A stretch of DNA of 64,000 nt, from NCBI RefSeq assembly GCF_003573695.1, contig NC_039363.1:166548747-166612746 (forward strand), written 5' to 3'. The DNA is from Papaver somniferum. Lineage: Eukaryota > Streptophyta > Magnoliopsida > Ranunculales > Papaveraceae. Each line of letters opens with the position of its first letter. Position 1 is the first letter of the stretch. Position numbers and translations under genes: made by a program. Positions 46,086 to 58,300 of the stretch are shown one piece after another. The notes below the pieces were generated by a model that saw only the letters and a program-made list of their open reading frames with translations, did not search any database and was not told the DNA's origin.

Positions 46086-46657
46086 ATGGAGACTCCAAGA
46101 ATTGTTTCTTCTGATGGAAAAGATGTCAGTATGATTGTCAAGTCCTTAATCATGAAGGAAAAAGATAGATCACATTCCTCTAATTAAACTTTGAAAAAAA
46201 AANNNNNNNNNNNNNNNNNNNNNNNNNNNNNNNNNNNNNNNNNNNNNNNNNNNNNNNNNNNNNNNNNNNNNNNNNNNNNNNNNNNNNNNNAAAAAAAAAA
46301 AAAAAAAGGAAGAATATGAAGAAACCAAGAGCTAAGAACTCATATCTTCAAAAGTCTTATGTTTCTCTTGAAGAGTTAAAGCTAATCAGGATGGAGATTC
46401 AGAAAATAAAGGCCATTGTTCTAAGATCTCTAGAGGTTCAAAAGGCCTTGGTTCGACAACACTCAAGAAGGTTTGTTAAAATTGAATCCTTTCTTCATGA
46501 ACTTTATGTCCCAATGTTTGTTGACAATAAGGAGTTCGGGGACGATAAAGAATTTTTCAAGAATCTCAATGTCTGGAAACTTCTTTTTGAGAAATTATTC
46601 TTATGTTTAAGAAGGATAACTAGGGTTTGGTATAGAAAATATTGTGAGTACACATAG
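46086..46657 (+). pseudogene. Extra ORF region of element A, crossed by an N gap
   Basis: An ATG at 46086 opens 'METPRIVSSDGKDVSMIVK' and stops near 46187. After poly(A) and 88 Ns (46203-46290), a second frame (46316-46657) gives a basic, helix-rich product ('YVSLEELKLIRMEIQKIKAI', 'RRFVKIESFLHELYVPMF'). I recognise no domain. Both could be parts of one extra ORF, as found between gag-pol and the 3' LTR in some long plant copia elements, or remains of a deleted pol region. Confidence 0.4.
46203..46290. other. 88-base assembly gap in a poly(A) tract
   Basis: Ns flanked by runs of A on both sides (before 46203 and 46291-46307). The true length is unknown. Confidence 0.95.
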
Positions 46658-46669
46658 TTATTTCCAACG

Positions 46670-47786
46670 TTTTTCATCTTGCAATGTTTTTAGATTTATT
46701 TATTTAAATTCTAATTTTTGGAAGATGAACTTGCAGTATTGAATCTTATTGGTTTTATATATTGCAAATGTTTATGAGATATATGTGCCTTTACGTTCGT
46801 GAACTGTGCTATTATCTCATATATGCTCAAAAGTTAATTGTATCATGTCTTAGAGCATATATTGATAAAAGATAGAATGAACTTTTTGAGAAATTCCGAA
46901 GTATTGATATTTCCCTGATCCATTTTTATGAGAAAGTACTGTATCTACTCTGTAAGTTTTCTTATGTTGAGTGATTTCCGGCTAAATTAATCAATAAGAT
47001 CTTCTTGCGATTGATTTACTCGAGGGTTATTGGACAAAAATCCACGTGATTTGTTAATGTCCAAAGAAATCCTTATTTTCTTGTAAAAGTAAGGTCGCTC
47101 ATGTTGTGCTCTTGGGAATGACATCAAATAGGGGGAGAGTTCTTAAATGAACTCATGCTTAATTGACATATCTTTGCGGGGAGAGCGGTTGTGGAATTTG
47201 AAGGGGTTAACTTGTATCTTAACAAACTCCTTGATGAATACACTAAGTTTCGACTATGTGAAATCATCGAAATAAAGTTGATATGTTTTCTTTTTAGTCA
47301 TGAATTATCTTTTGTGGATTCATTATGATCCCATAATTTTCGTACCTTTGCCAGTTTATATTGACAAAAAAGGGGAGAATTATTTGGTAGTTCACACTAC
47401 ATACATATGGTTTACGTATCATTATGTAAGGGGTAGTGGATTCCATTCTAAGATGGAATTATTGACTAAGAGGGAGTGATACATATCACCGTATTATTAT
47501 TTCAAAGTTGTGATGCAATTGGACTTTGATTCTATTTAAAAATACAATCACACTGAATAACAATGATTCGGAACATTTATTTTTGTATTGTTATTGCTAC
47601 GGATATTCAACAACAATGATGCTGAGTTGAACACGTTCATAATCGATGGAGAACTTCAAGTAACGAAGAATTAAAGGAAGTTGAAGAGCCAAGGAAATCA
47701 AGCATGATAGATCAGAAGCTACAAAGTTTTATTTATTTTGTAATCCATATGTATTGATAGTTTTTTCACTTGACAAAGGGGGAGAT
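46670..47786 (+). other. Non-coding 3' region of element A with polypurine tract
   Basis: Similar to 60790-61992 of element B ('tcatcttgcaatgtttttag', 'agaaatccttattttcttg', 'ttatattgacaaaaa'). It ends in the purine tract AAAGGGGGAGAT (47775-47786). No coding potential is conserved between the two copies, consistent with a long non-coding spacer before the 3' LTR. Confidence 0.7.
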
Positions 47787-48066
47787 TGTCAGAACACTGC
47801 TGGGTCGAACTCGCAAGCATTGTTATATCAAGCTTGTTTGTCAAGTTTAGTTGATCAAAACTATATACTTGATTTCAAGTCTACTTATAGCTATATTTTA
47901 GATTAGGATAAAAGTGTGTAGTTGAGCTTTAGACTTCACGACGTTCACCAATTGAAGAAGAATATCTACTAAAGAGCTTGGAGGAACTTCGTCGATAAAA
48001 GGTATAATAGAGACTAAAACTTATCTATCACTCAGAAGTTTATTCTTTTCTATCTTCTAATGAGAC
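47787..48066 (+). repeat. Element A 3' LTR, truncated after about 280 bp
   Basis: Starts TGTCAGAACACTGCTGGGTC (changed from TGTTAGAGCACTGCTCGG) right after the purine tract. It follows the family consensus to 'ctaatgagac' and then stops matching at 48067. Confidence 0.75.
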
Positions 48067-48644
48067 TAACAACATGTTTGTTTTTTCCTCTATGTAGTGG
48101 TAAAGCACTACCTTCCTATGTACAGGTGGGTTTTTTCCACTACCTCTACCTAGATAGAGGCTAAACCTCTATCAAATAGAGAAAATTAAATAGCAGTAGG
48201 AAGCTGCTATCTTTGCCCTCAACCTCTATCTAACGTGAAAATCTTATATTTACCCTCGAACTAATTTTAGATTCCCAATTTTTATCTCGCAATACGAAAT
48301 TTCAATATCTCATTCTTTGTCGCTGCATCCCTAAAAAAATTGCAATGCTTACTCCAATGGAAGGGCAAGAAGGTTTCATAGATTTATTGGGAATTAAGAT
48401 TTTCTTTATTTTCTTCTCTTTGTTAAATTATTTATCTTCGTAATCTCTATTTCTGAAATTTTCAGGGTTTGGTTTTGTTTGATACTTTTGATTCAGACTG
48501 CATTGGATGTTACTTATGTAATCAATGTTAGCGTAACTCGGGAATTTGGTTTGGTTTAGATGTTTTGATTTTGTCATCTAGTAATGAATCTTTGTACGTT
48601 GTTATGTAGTTTTAATATGAACATGAAAATTTAGGTATGAAAAC
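48067..48644. other. Unidentified 578 bp insertion between two copia LTRs
   Basis: Unrelated to the LTR on either side. It contains 'ctctacctagatagaggcta' with local inverted words near 48150-48190 and AT-rich leader-like sequence. No target duplication or terminal repeat was established. Confidence 0.35.
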
Positions 48645-50819
48645 TGTTAGAGCGCTGCTTAGTCGAAATCGCAAGCGTTGCTATCTCAAGCTTGTTTGTC
48701 AAGTTTAGTTTCCAAAACTCTAAGTCTTGATTTCAAGTCTACTTATAGCTATGTCTCGGATTAGGATAGAATGTGTAGTTGAGCTTTATACTTCACGGCG
48801 TTCATCGATTGAAGACGAAAAACTACTAAGGGGAGCTTGTGGAACTTCATCAACAAAAGGTATGTGGAGACTTGAACTCATCTATCACTCAGAAATCTAT
48901 TTCTATTATACCTCATATTAATACAAAAGTCGTGTAGCTATATAGACTTTATTTTATACACATTTGATATTTTGAGCTGATTTTAACTCGCTTACATGTT
49001 TCTCAAAATATTTGTTGGTAATCTTTCGTTTTAACCAAGTTCATCTTTTATTCTTGACGAAAGTAAAAAGATGATCATGTGAAAATCGCCCGTTAACATC
49101 TTACACGATTTGTGTGAGACAGTCATTGTAGACTCGGAATATTTCTTATTGATCTATTGATCACTTGAAAATTTCTTTAAAGCTAATAGTTTGTGTGAGA
49201 CAGCTATTCCCGTCTTCTAAGAATGTTTCAATGATTAAAATGGAGTTTAGAACAATTAACCATTGATTGGATATAGCACAATATGCGTACTTGTATGCTA
49301 ACTGTTGCATGTTACTCCAAGTCTGGGAACCATAGTATGCATACCCGTATGCGTACTGGTTTAACAGTTGAAGTCCGGGAACTTAGTATGCGTACCCGTA
49401 TGCATACTGGCTTAAAAATTCAAGTCCGGGAATTTAGTATGTATACCCATTTGCATACTAAATTAATTGAGTTCGGTCGTGAACGACAGTATGCGTAGCC
49501 GTTTTCATATTGTCGGACAGACCAAGTCCAGAACTCTAATTATGCGTACCTTGAGTGGGTTAAGTTCTAAAATCGGTTTATTCGTGAGCAAATACATTTA
49601 TATAATAAGGAATGCAATCTTTTGCTAACTGTGGCTATAATGTTCATGAAATGATTCAAGTGAATAAAAGTCGATTCTTCTTCAATTGTGTCTTGTATAT
49701 TTCTATGAGAATATAAACAATTGAATAACTTTATAACTAGTTTCGTTTGAGTCATTTGAACTAGTTGTGATAAAGATGAACAAGGTTGATATGAAAGTGT
49801 TCATATGGCTAACTTCGGTTAACTATTTTTGAGCCAACCAAATGTACACATCTAGGTACGATTACCCATATCTAAATGAAGGCACATTTCATTAGTGTAT
49901 AACAAGCTAAGTTCAATCTAACGGTTGAAATATATTAGCCTGAATCTAATCAGTTTTCATCTAACGGTGAATATTGAATGTTTTGTTACCAAGGTAGCAT
50001 TGAATGCAAACCCTAATTTTAAGACTATATAAGGGAGAACTCTAGCAACTGGGAAACCTAATCCCCACACCTCCTTTGTAATACTATTTGCGACTAGAGT
50101 CGATTCTCCTTTAACCTAGGTTTTTCTAAAACCATTATAGGTTAACGACTTAAAGACTTCATTGGGATTCTGAAGCCAGACCCAACTATATTCTCTGTAG
50201 TTGCGTATTCTGATCTTACTTTGTTCTTTCGTATTGAATACTATCTTCAATAAGATTTGCTCGAGATTCAGTTTCCGATAGGTAAGATAAAAATTAGTCA
50301 CAAACATCTTCGTCTCGTCGTTTGTGATTCCACAATATCTTGTTCTGATACCATACAGTTAAGATCATTGTGAGGTGATTGATATTGCTAGGCTGTTCAT
50401 CGGGAATATAAGGCTGGTGTACCAATTGGTTCTTATTCACCTTGATTTATCAAAAGACGGAACAAAAACTTGTAGGTATTTCTGTGGGAAACAAATTTAT
50501 CAATTCAATAGACTTTTTTGTGTAAGACAGATTTGTTTATCAAGTCTTCGTCTTTAGGTCGTAGCAACTCTTAGTTGTGGGTGAAATCAGCTAAGGGAAT
50601 CAAGTGCGTAGAGTCCTGCTGGGATTCAGAGGCGTAAGGAACGCGATTGTACCTTAATCAGTGTGATATTGGGCTCAACTACATTCCAGTCAGAAGTTAA
50701 GTTGTAGTGGGCTAGAGTATGTAGCGGCTTAATACAGTGTGGGTGTTCAAATCTGGACTAGGTCCCGGGGTTTTTCTTCATTTGAAGTTTCCTCGTTAAC
50801 AAAATTTCTGGTGTCTGTG
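48645..50819 (+). repeat. Element B 5' LTR, cut by a Tat-type element
   Basis: Begins TGTTAGAGCGCTGCTTAGTC. It is closest to the LTR at 61993 (both share the 'agtatgcgtacccgtatgca' repeat block, here at about 49283-49560). R/U5 words are present ('gtatgtagcggcttaatac' near 50717, 'ctcgttaacaaaatttctgg' near 50792). It breaks at 50819, just before the LTR's expected T-rich stretch, at the end of the Tat element. Confidence 0.75.
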
Positions 50820-53800
50820 TGTAGATGGGGAAAAACGATTTGTTGGTTTCTTAGGGAAGTGAAGAGATGATCGTGCGGACGAGACTCCTCAACCGAGCAA
50901 ACTGCCTAACCTCAATCAGATGCACTACACGGGAGTGCTTTGAGTTAGAGAGATCAATTTGTAGGGCTCCGGCCTAAACCAAGTCAATGGTCGTTCCAGA
51001 GTCGATTCGGTCACAAAGAGGAAGATGGGTTGATCTGTAGGAGGGAAGCTGAGAATTGTGTGGGATCAATGATGATCAAGGATTGTGGATGTGTTCTGAG
51101 TTTCTGCAGATTGCTAAACTGCTGAGTTCTGTAAATAAGTTTTGATCGAGAGAATTCGTTGTTCAGTCATCGGTTTTTGACTTATTTATATTGTAGAATA
51201 GTAAATACATTGATCCCAGTAAGCGTGACGGTTTATTGAGTGGAAGAGTGGGATATCGTGGTAAAATCAGTTCCATGTCGTGCGGAGACTTGGTTGATCG
51301 TCCACCCACTACGTTGCTAACTCCCTCAACCGCTTGCACAACTTACTCATATTTCTCATCGTGGATGAACACATGTGTCGTAGGCCGCCAGACCAAAACC
51401 CTAATTAATATCCCCCATGTGACGTGATTGATGTCTCATGAAAGTGGAGTCTGCAAGGAAGACATGTATTTAATTAGTCGGTTTTGACTTGATTATACGG
51501 TGAGTCTAAGTTTTGTTTAATCGAGCATGATTGACGAATGCTCAATGATTCATGGATTGAACATGTCTGTTGAGACGTATAATTCTTGAATCAACATGAT
51601 GATAGTTTGAGCAAATATTGCTCGTATGATAAATCATTGAATGTTGATAGTTGAATCAATATTAACACAATGAGAAACATTGCTCGTCTGAGTAAAATTA
51701 CTGGATATTGATAGTTAAATCAATATTGCTCGTTTGAGCAAATATTGCTCGTCCGAGCGAATATTGATCGTTTGATGAACTATTGGTAGCATGACCAAAA
51801 TATTGGTAACTGGACCAAATATTATATAATTAATTAAGATGTTGATTGCCGGATCAACATAAAATTATTAATGTTTAAACTTGCTCAAAATTATGATTTG
51901 CAAAGCATTCAGTTTGAAACCCTAATTTTGATTGATTGCTGATCGGCTACATGGGATGATGGACGACCACGTATTTCCCAGGTGCTAGTGTGAGCATGCA
52001 CCAAAGTCCTTTGTTGACCAGTTGGTGAAAGGATGATTAAATGCTGGTTTAATCATTTATTAAAAAATAGTGCTCGTCTGAGCATTACGTAATAAAACCT
52101 AATTATGGAGAAGTGAGGGACCGACCAAGAGGGCATGAGACCGGCCCTTGGTGGTCGTGGGACCAGATGATGGTCTTTTGAGAAAATTCCAAGTTGGTTG
52201 GAAAGAGGTTGGACCCAATATGATCAATTCAGAAAATTAGGTCAAAATTATAAATATGTGTGGGACGGATCCTTACCAGCCTTAGGGCCGGCCTTGGTCG
52301 GTCAAGGAAGCATTCCCGTGTGACCATATTGTCTGTGTCTCAGTCTTGAAAGTTTTGGTATTTTCTGGTGCTCGTTTAAGCAATATTTTGGATTTTCAGA
52401 AGAGTTTGATCTTGACTGAAATTCATGTTTTTGCTCAAATGAGCAAGTAGAACTTTGCTCATTTGATCAATATTTTGAGAATATTAAAATAATAATATTT
52501 AATATTTTTTCGTGAGTAGCCTAGTCGATCATGTGATCATTTGATTTTTCGGGTTTTTCATGATTTGAGCAATATTTGAGAAAATATGGAAAAACCAAGG
52601 TTTTGCTCAAACGGAGGAGTTTCATGAGATGAGGGAAATAATAATTATGAAAACAAGGGATTAAAAAGTGTGGAACCGGCCACGGCTAGGGCATGATCGG
52701 CTGGCTAGGTAGCTCGGTCCCGTGACACCTTCCCCTATTTTTATTATTTTTTCATTGTTTGAGAAAAATATGGAGAAACCGTGAGTTTTGCTCAAACAAG
52801 GAAATTTGCTCGAATGAAGGAGTCCTCATGAGATTATGAAAATAATAAAATAATTAAAAATAAAGGAAGAGGCGTTGGCCCGGTCCCCGGGCGCTTCTTT
52901 TTATTTTTTTTTATTATTATTTTCTCTCTCCTATTTTGTGTAGGTTTCCTCGGTTGTCCATATTTTTGAATGCTTGTTCGTGCATTTGGGTGCTCATTGG
53001 TGCATCATCGTTTAGTACACTTGCACCATTTTCTCAGGGCTTACTCGGTGATAGTCCATACACCCGATTGTTGAGTATTTATTACTAATTCATGAATTAC
53101 AACCGAGAATGATTCATGAAATGGAGTAATAAAATGAATTGAGTATCTATTACTAATCCATGAAATCCATACGGGGAATTCAAGGAAAGGAGTAATGACA
53201 TGGGGTAGTTATCTATTACTAATCCATGGAATCTAGCCGAGGATAGCCATAGAACGGAGTAATGAGATATAATAGATTATTTTCTAGGAATTTAGTTGGT
53301 GAATGACACTAGAATTAATCTATGTGCTGAATCGAGATATATGAGATAGTTGAAGCATCATATTCGTTCTGAGGGGTGTATAGTCAGGGAACAACGAACG
53401 ACGTGACGTCCTGGAGGCGTTAAGCTCTTTAACAAACAATTATGTCTAGAGAACCGCCCAATTATCAAGATTCTATACACAGTCTCTCTATGTAGTCAGG
53501 TAACAACGTGCAGCATGACGTCTTGGAGGCGTTAAGCTCTCTAAGAAACAATTATGTCTAGAGAACCGCCCAATCATTAAGATTCTATGTAGATGTGGGT
53601 CTTTCTATGTAGTCATGGAACAACGAGCAACGTGATGTCCTGAAGGCGTTAAGCTCTCTAACAAACGATTATGTCTAGAGAACCTCCCAATCATTTGATT
53701 CTACATAGAGGTGATGATGAAATGTGTGAAGCATCGAACGCTCAGCCGGGGAGGCCTTTAGAGAAACATATTCATCATTTCTCTGAGAGGAACGCTCACT

Positions 53801-54200
53801 CAATCAGAGATTGTGAAATGGTTCACGGATTGTAAAATATGAGTCGTCACATGCGTTCCTGAAGCCGGGTCAGAAACATGCAGTGTCATGATTTTACGAT
53901 TTTGACCTTTATCGAAAATCCACCATCAACATTAAGTCTCCTAATTAGTGAGGGACAGTCATGTTTCACAATAAGCACTAGATGGTGATTTTCCAGTTGA
54001 TGAGACAAGCAGTTGAACTCAGTCGTACAAAGGTATTTTCAGAATCCCGATTTGCTTCAATGGTGTCATGTACGACAAATGCCCAAGTAAGGACTCTGAC
54101 AGTATGATAGTGTGTCATCTCATGAGCACGGGGAGATGAAGCACCGATGTTTGGACGATCTAACGTCCATTTTTTGGTCGGTTTAGTGTTTACGGGCCCG
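50820..54200 (-). repeat. Ty3/gypsy Tat-type LTR (minus orientation), with internal tandem repeats
   Basis: Read on the minus strand the sequence ends '..aatcgtttttccccatctaca' at 50820, an ending common in Tat/Ogre-type LTRs. Much of the region consists of repeats: 'gctcg/ttgagcaaatattg' words at 51560-51800, three units of about 75 bp with 'ctattactaatccatg' (53060-53270), and three units of about 115 bp with 'gcgttaagctctctaac' and 'tatgtctagagaaccgccca' (53383-53705). The assignment to LTR rather than 3' untranslated region is inferred from the end sequence and the adjacent Tat remnants. The other boundary is not determined. Confidence 0.5.
53383..53705. repeat. Three tandem units of about 115 bp
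   Basis: Each unit starts 'tagtcagggaacaacga'-like, contains 'gcgttaagctctctaac' and 'atgtctagagaaccgccca', and ends 'gattctatgtaga'. The units are clearly similar with scattered differences. Confidence 0.85.
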
Positions 54201-54251
54201 AGCCCGAAAAAGGAAATCCTTGTTTAATTTAGGTTTTGGAAATAAAATTGT

Positions 54252-54258
54252 TATAAAA
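54252..54258 (+). promoter_or_regulatory. TATA box upstream of the PMD gene
   Basis: TATAAAA in 'gttataaaaggg', followed about 30 bp on by 'ccctaaaaacattttatttc' as a likely start region. Possible untranslated exons follow, with a donor after 'gctgacaaag' (near 54413) and an acceptor before 'gtttggaggagcg' ('cttcgcag', near 55192). It directs transcription antisense to the surrounding Tat element. Confidence 0.5.
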
Positions 54259-55384
54259 GGGAAGAGACCCTAAAAACATTTTATTTCACTTTGACCGAAC
54301 AAGCATCTCCTCTCTCTCACGCTCGAACAGAAAAAAAATTGTGTACGCCGAAGCTCCACCACCACCACCGACTGCCGCCGGCCGATTTCCGACAAACTCC
54401 GGCGCTGACAAAGGTTCGTGAATATTATTTTTTTATTTTTTTTTTGTTTTTTGTTAGTCATGAATCATTCATTAAAAAAAAATTCATATCTATGTGTATG
54501 CGTGAGTTTTATAAAAATTTGTTTTAGAAAACATACGCCCGTTCGTTCGTTAGTTTAAGAAACGAGCAATAATCCCTAACATGAAAGAGATACATATATT
54601 CTTAAATAGACATGGTCTAGTTGCAGTAGAGAAAATTTTGTTCATGGGGTTTCATGAAAGTCAAAATTTTATTTTCAAAGTGTGAACTTTCACACAAAAA
54701 CTTTTTAGGAACGTATGTTCGTTCGTAATTAAAGTAATAAACAATAATCCCTAATGTTATATTTTTGAAATAGACCTGTGTCTCATGATAAAATTTTATT
54801 TGTGAACTTTCGTAAAACAAAATTTATTTGGAAGATGTGGACCTTTACGAAAATAGAAAAGACCCTCGTTTCATAGGCGAATGCTCGTTTGAGCAAAAGA
54901 GAAGTCCCCCTTTTTTTACAACTCACGTAAATAAAAATTAAAAAAAAAATTCGAAAGTTACATGAGTTATCAACTCACGTCAAAAAAAATTTTTGTTAAA
55001 AATCAAATAATTGTTGGAAGCAAACAATTGTATGTGATGAAATAATGTTTGTATGAATTTTGTGATTTTATAGTGTGTCTACACACTGTAAAAAATCAGT
55101 GAATGTTCACATGAAGATATTATATGAATTACTCACAATTTCGTGAAAAGTCAGGTGTCAACTTTAAATAACGAATTTTTCTCGTCTTCGCAGGTTTGGA
55201 GGAGCGAGCAAGTTTTTGAAGTTTTACGTTATTATCACTACAGCTAGTGAAACCATAAATAGGTAAGAGTTGAGAATTACCTTTGTTGTAGACATTGATG
55301 TGGGGCATCCTAGTTATTCCATTGTGCTTTAATTCCATTGTGTTGATGAAATTTATATATGGATGTCACGGCAACTTTGCAAGG

Positions 55385-58300
55385 ATGACTGATTCCCATG
55401 ATGGAACTTTCAAGGATGATACTTCTGGAGAAGAAACTTCCAGAGAGGATACTTCTATAGATGCATCTTCCAGAAATGATGATTCTGGGACTTCGAGGGA
55501 AGAAGAAGAAACTCCTAGAATTAATAACATCTCAAATACTGATGATGAATTCTTCGTGTTTTAGTATAAACCCGAAAAACATCCCTCGGGTTCCTCGTTT
55601 AGGCTGCTCATAAATCCCAGGAGTACCACTCGGAACAAATTGGTATCTCCTCAAGCAATAACTCGATTTTGTCTGCAAAGGAGACACTATTCGGCTTCAA
55701 ATGTAGAATTCAAGCTTTCCCGAAAATCTTTGACGGATTTTTATGGATGGGAAAGACATATGTTGGGTTACAGCCGTGTAAGGACTATGCTGGATCGTGT
55801 ACATGTGACACGAGATATTCAAGCAGCTGGATATTTAATCATTCATCATGATATACGAGGTATGGTGGCTTTGCTTGCTCGTTGGTGCATTTCTACTCAT
55901 ACTTTCATGTGCAGATGGGGAGAATTCACCATCACTTTGGAAGATGTAGTCGTTTTATTGCATCTCCTGATTACTGGTAATTTCCCTGAAGAGCTCTCAG
56001 CAAAGGAGACTGCAATGTCCGACGTATTGAAATCTACGATGCATTGATTTCTACAAGTCACCCAAATTTTTCTATGCTCGATGGTTGAAGCACTGGTGGC
56101 CGAGAGATAGAATTCCTGAAGAACCTGTTGATGGTACATTAATTATTGCTGCTTTCTTATGCTTGTGGATCTCCAGAGACGTTCTTGAGGATAATGGACA
56201 TTTGTTGAAGCCATTTTTGATTCCTTTTGCTATTAAAATGGATAAAGGTGAGAAACTTCCTATTGGTGGTCTGTTATTGGGTTCACTGTTCTCCAATTTA
56301 GACTCCTTAGTCATAGACTCCAGCGTTTCTAACGGCTTCATGAAAATTAAAACATATGCTAATACGATGTTTTTCCAAGCTTTAGTGTGGGAGCACTTTG
56401 AGAATTATGCTTCAATTCCTCGTAGCGTCTTTCAAGGACCAAATGTTGACACTCGTTATGCTTTCCTTGAGAAAGATAATGCCAAGATTATGCGTTAGTC
56501 CACAAAGCATCCACGACATAAGACACGCCTCACCAGTGTTTTAGACACCGAGTCTGAGTTTAACTTTCATCCTTGGGTGTCGGTTCCTCCTTTTTCTCAC
56601 AATTGATCACTTTCCATGATGCCGAAGAAAATGTCACTCTGAAGTCTGGTATCGGCCTGAGTGATGGAGAGAAATATTTTATACTGAGTTGCACTCTTGG
56701 TTATTTAGTGTCAGTAATGCTAGGAAAGTTCCAGGTGGAAGAATATAACATCGACAGAGCATCTCGACAAATGGTTCTGGATCAGTGTACTCCAGGTCAT
56801 CGAATGAATAAGACATCAATTGAGCATCTGAAGGCTCATTTAGACTGCACCCATGTGGAAGGAAACGATTACTTTTTTCCTTGTTCTGACCGAGATACCT
56901 ACGTAACTCCGGGTTATATAGACTTCTGGCATCAACAACTTGGGAGATTGCATAAGTTTGCGATGGATGTTAGGCCTCTGGTAAGAGAGTTTTCTTCTGC
57001 TGACATGATCTCTGATCGACCAAGATTGAAACATCTTTCTAGTGGTGATAAAAGAAAAACGCCTCCAGAATGTTCACAGGGAAGTATTCTCCTTATGACT
57101 TTGGTAAAGGCATGATAATCGCATCTTAATTATTTCATTAACTTTACCATAGGATGGTCGTGCTGTGAGATCTCGAATTCATGTAGACTTCTCAGAAGTG
57201 CAAGACAGTCCCCAGGGTGGAGAAGGCAGAAATAGGAGGAATTATAGGATGATACCGAATATTGTGCAGTCCCCAGTCGCTTCTATGGTGAGTTGTTAAT
57301 ATTCCTTCTACCGTGACTTTTCTTTGTCCACATAATAGGATCATGAAACCAGTTTTTGTTATTGTTCCAGAATTTTGCTCCATCAAGTATTGACGGTCTC
57401 CGTCTTGCTCAGCCAACAACTCATGAGTCCAGCGATGAAGATGAAGTTGATGTAAGTATTCTTTCGTATAATCAATCATGATACTTCTTGAATAAGATAA
57501 TAATGATTGTTGCCGATATATCCAGGAGGATATTGTCATAGAAAACCAACACGGACATGTTGTTCTTCGTCTTTGAATGGTGGTGAGAAAGAGAGTCATC
57601 AAGAATCGGGACCGAATGAAGGTAATGGTGCTCCCAATGTTGATGCCGACCATATTAATCCTTCGAACGACTTGGAGACCCCTCAAGTAAGTATCCATTT
57701 TGTATTATATTCATATAAGTATAATATTGTTGATTTTTTGATGAATGAATGATAATTCTCACGAATAAATGAAAAAGTTTTACCGAAATATGTTACCAGA
57801 AAATTCAGAACTCAGTCTTTTAGCAAAAACGCTATAAAATCTTCATCCGATGTCGTATTTTCGCGATCTACCCATATATTCTCATGCCCAGGAAATTTAC
57901 AAACTTTTTTAAAGAATATTTTTGAGTTTTGAGCATGTTTAGGGGCCGAAACCAGTGAAACAGCAAACTTCCAGGAGACTTCCAGAAATTTCTCAACAGG
58001 CATGTAGTTCAATGTTTTGGCCACATCCTTTTGCTTGTTTATTAGATTGCTATGAAATTTTGATATGTTATAAAGGACATCCATATGAAGAGAATGATAT
58101 ATGACTCAAACCTATATTCTTAACAATCAATCCCAGTTCATCGTCTTATACAGGGAAATGTAAAATCTCCTCAGACAAGCTTGTTGTAAAATGTGTTTCT
58201 ATGACTTTCACACTATTTTCTCATGTCTTAAATGTATAGTAAAGAACTTAGATAGTGTTAGTTCACTTACATGCTGGATTTTATGATTGCCTTTGGTTTC

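Noticed and set aside
49283..49498. Open frame of 71 codons with repeated 'RTRMHTGL'-like residues
   Set aside because: It is the translation of the LTR U3 tandem repeat (also at 62635-62838), not a gene; no start context or conserved product.
54291..54527. 78-codon frame beginning in a Pro/His-rich stretch
   Set aside because: It lies in the probable leader of the PMD transcript and runs into poly(T); I treat it as untranslated.
57192..57698. 168-codon minus-strand frame
   Set aside because: It is antisense to spliced PMD exons whose plus-strand frames are open between GT and AG sites; a shadow.
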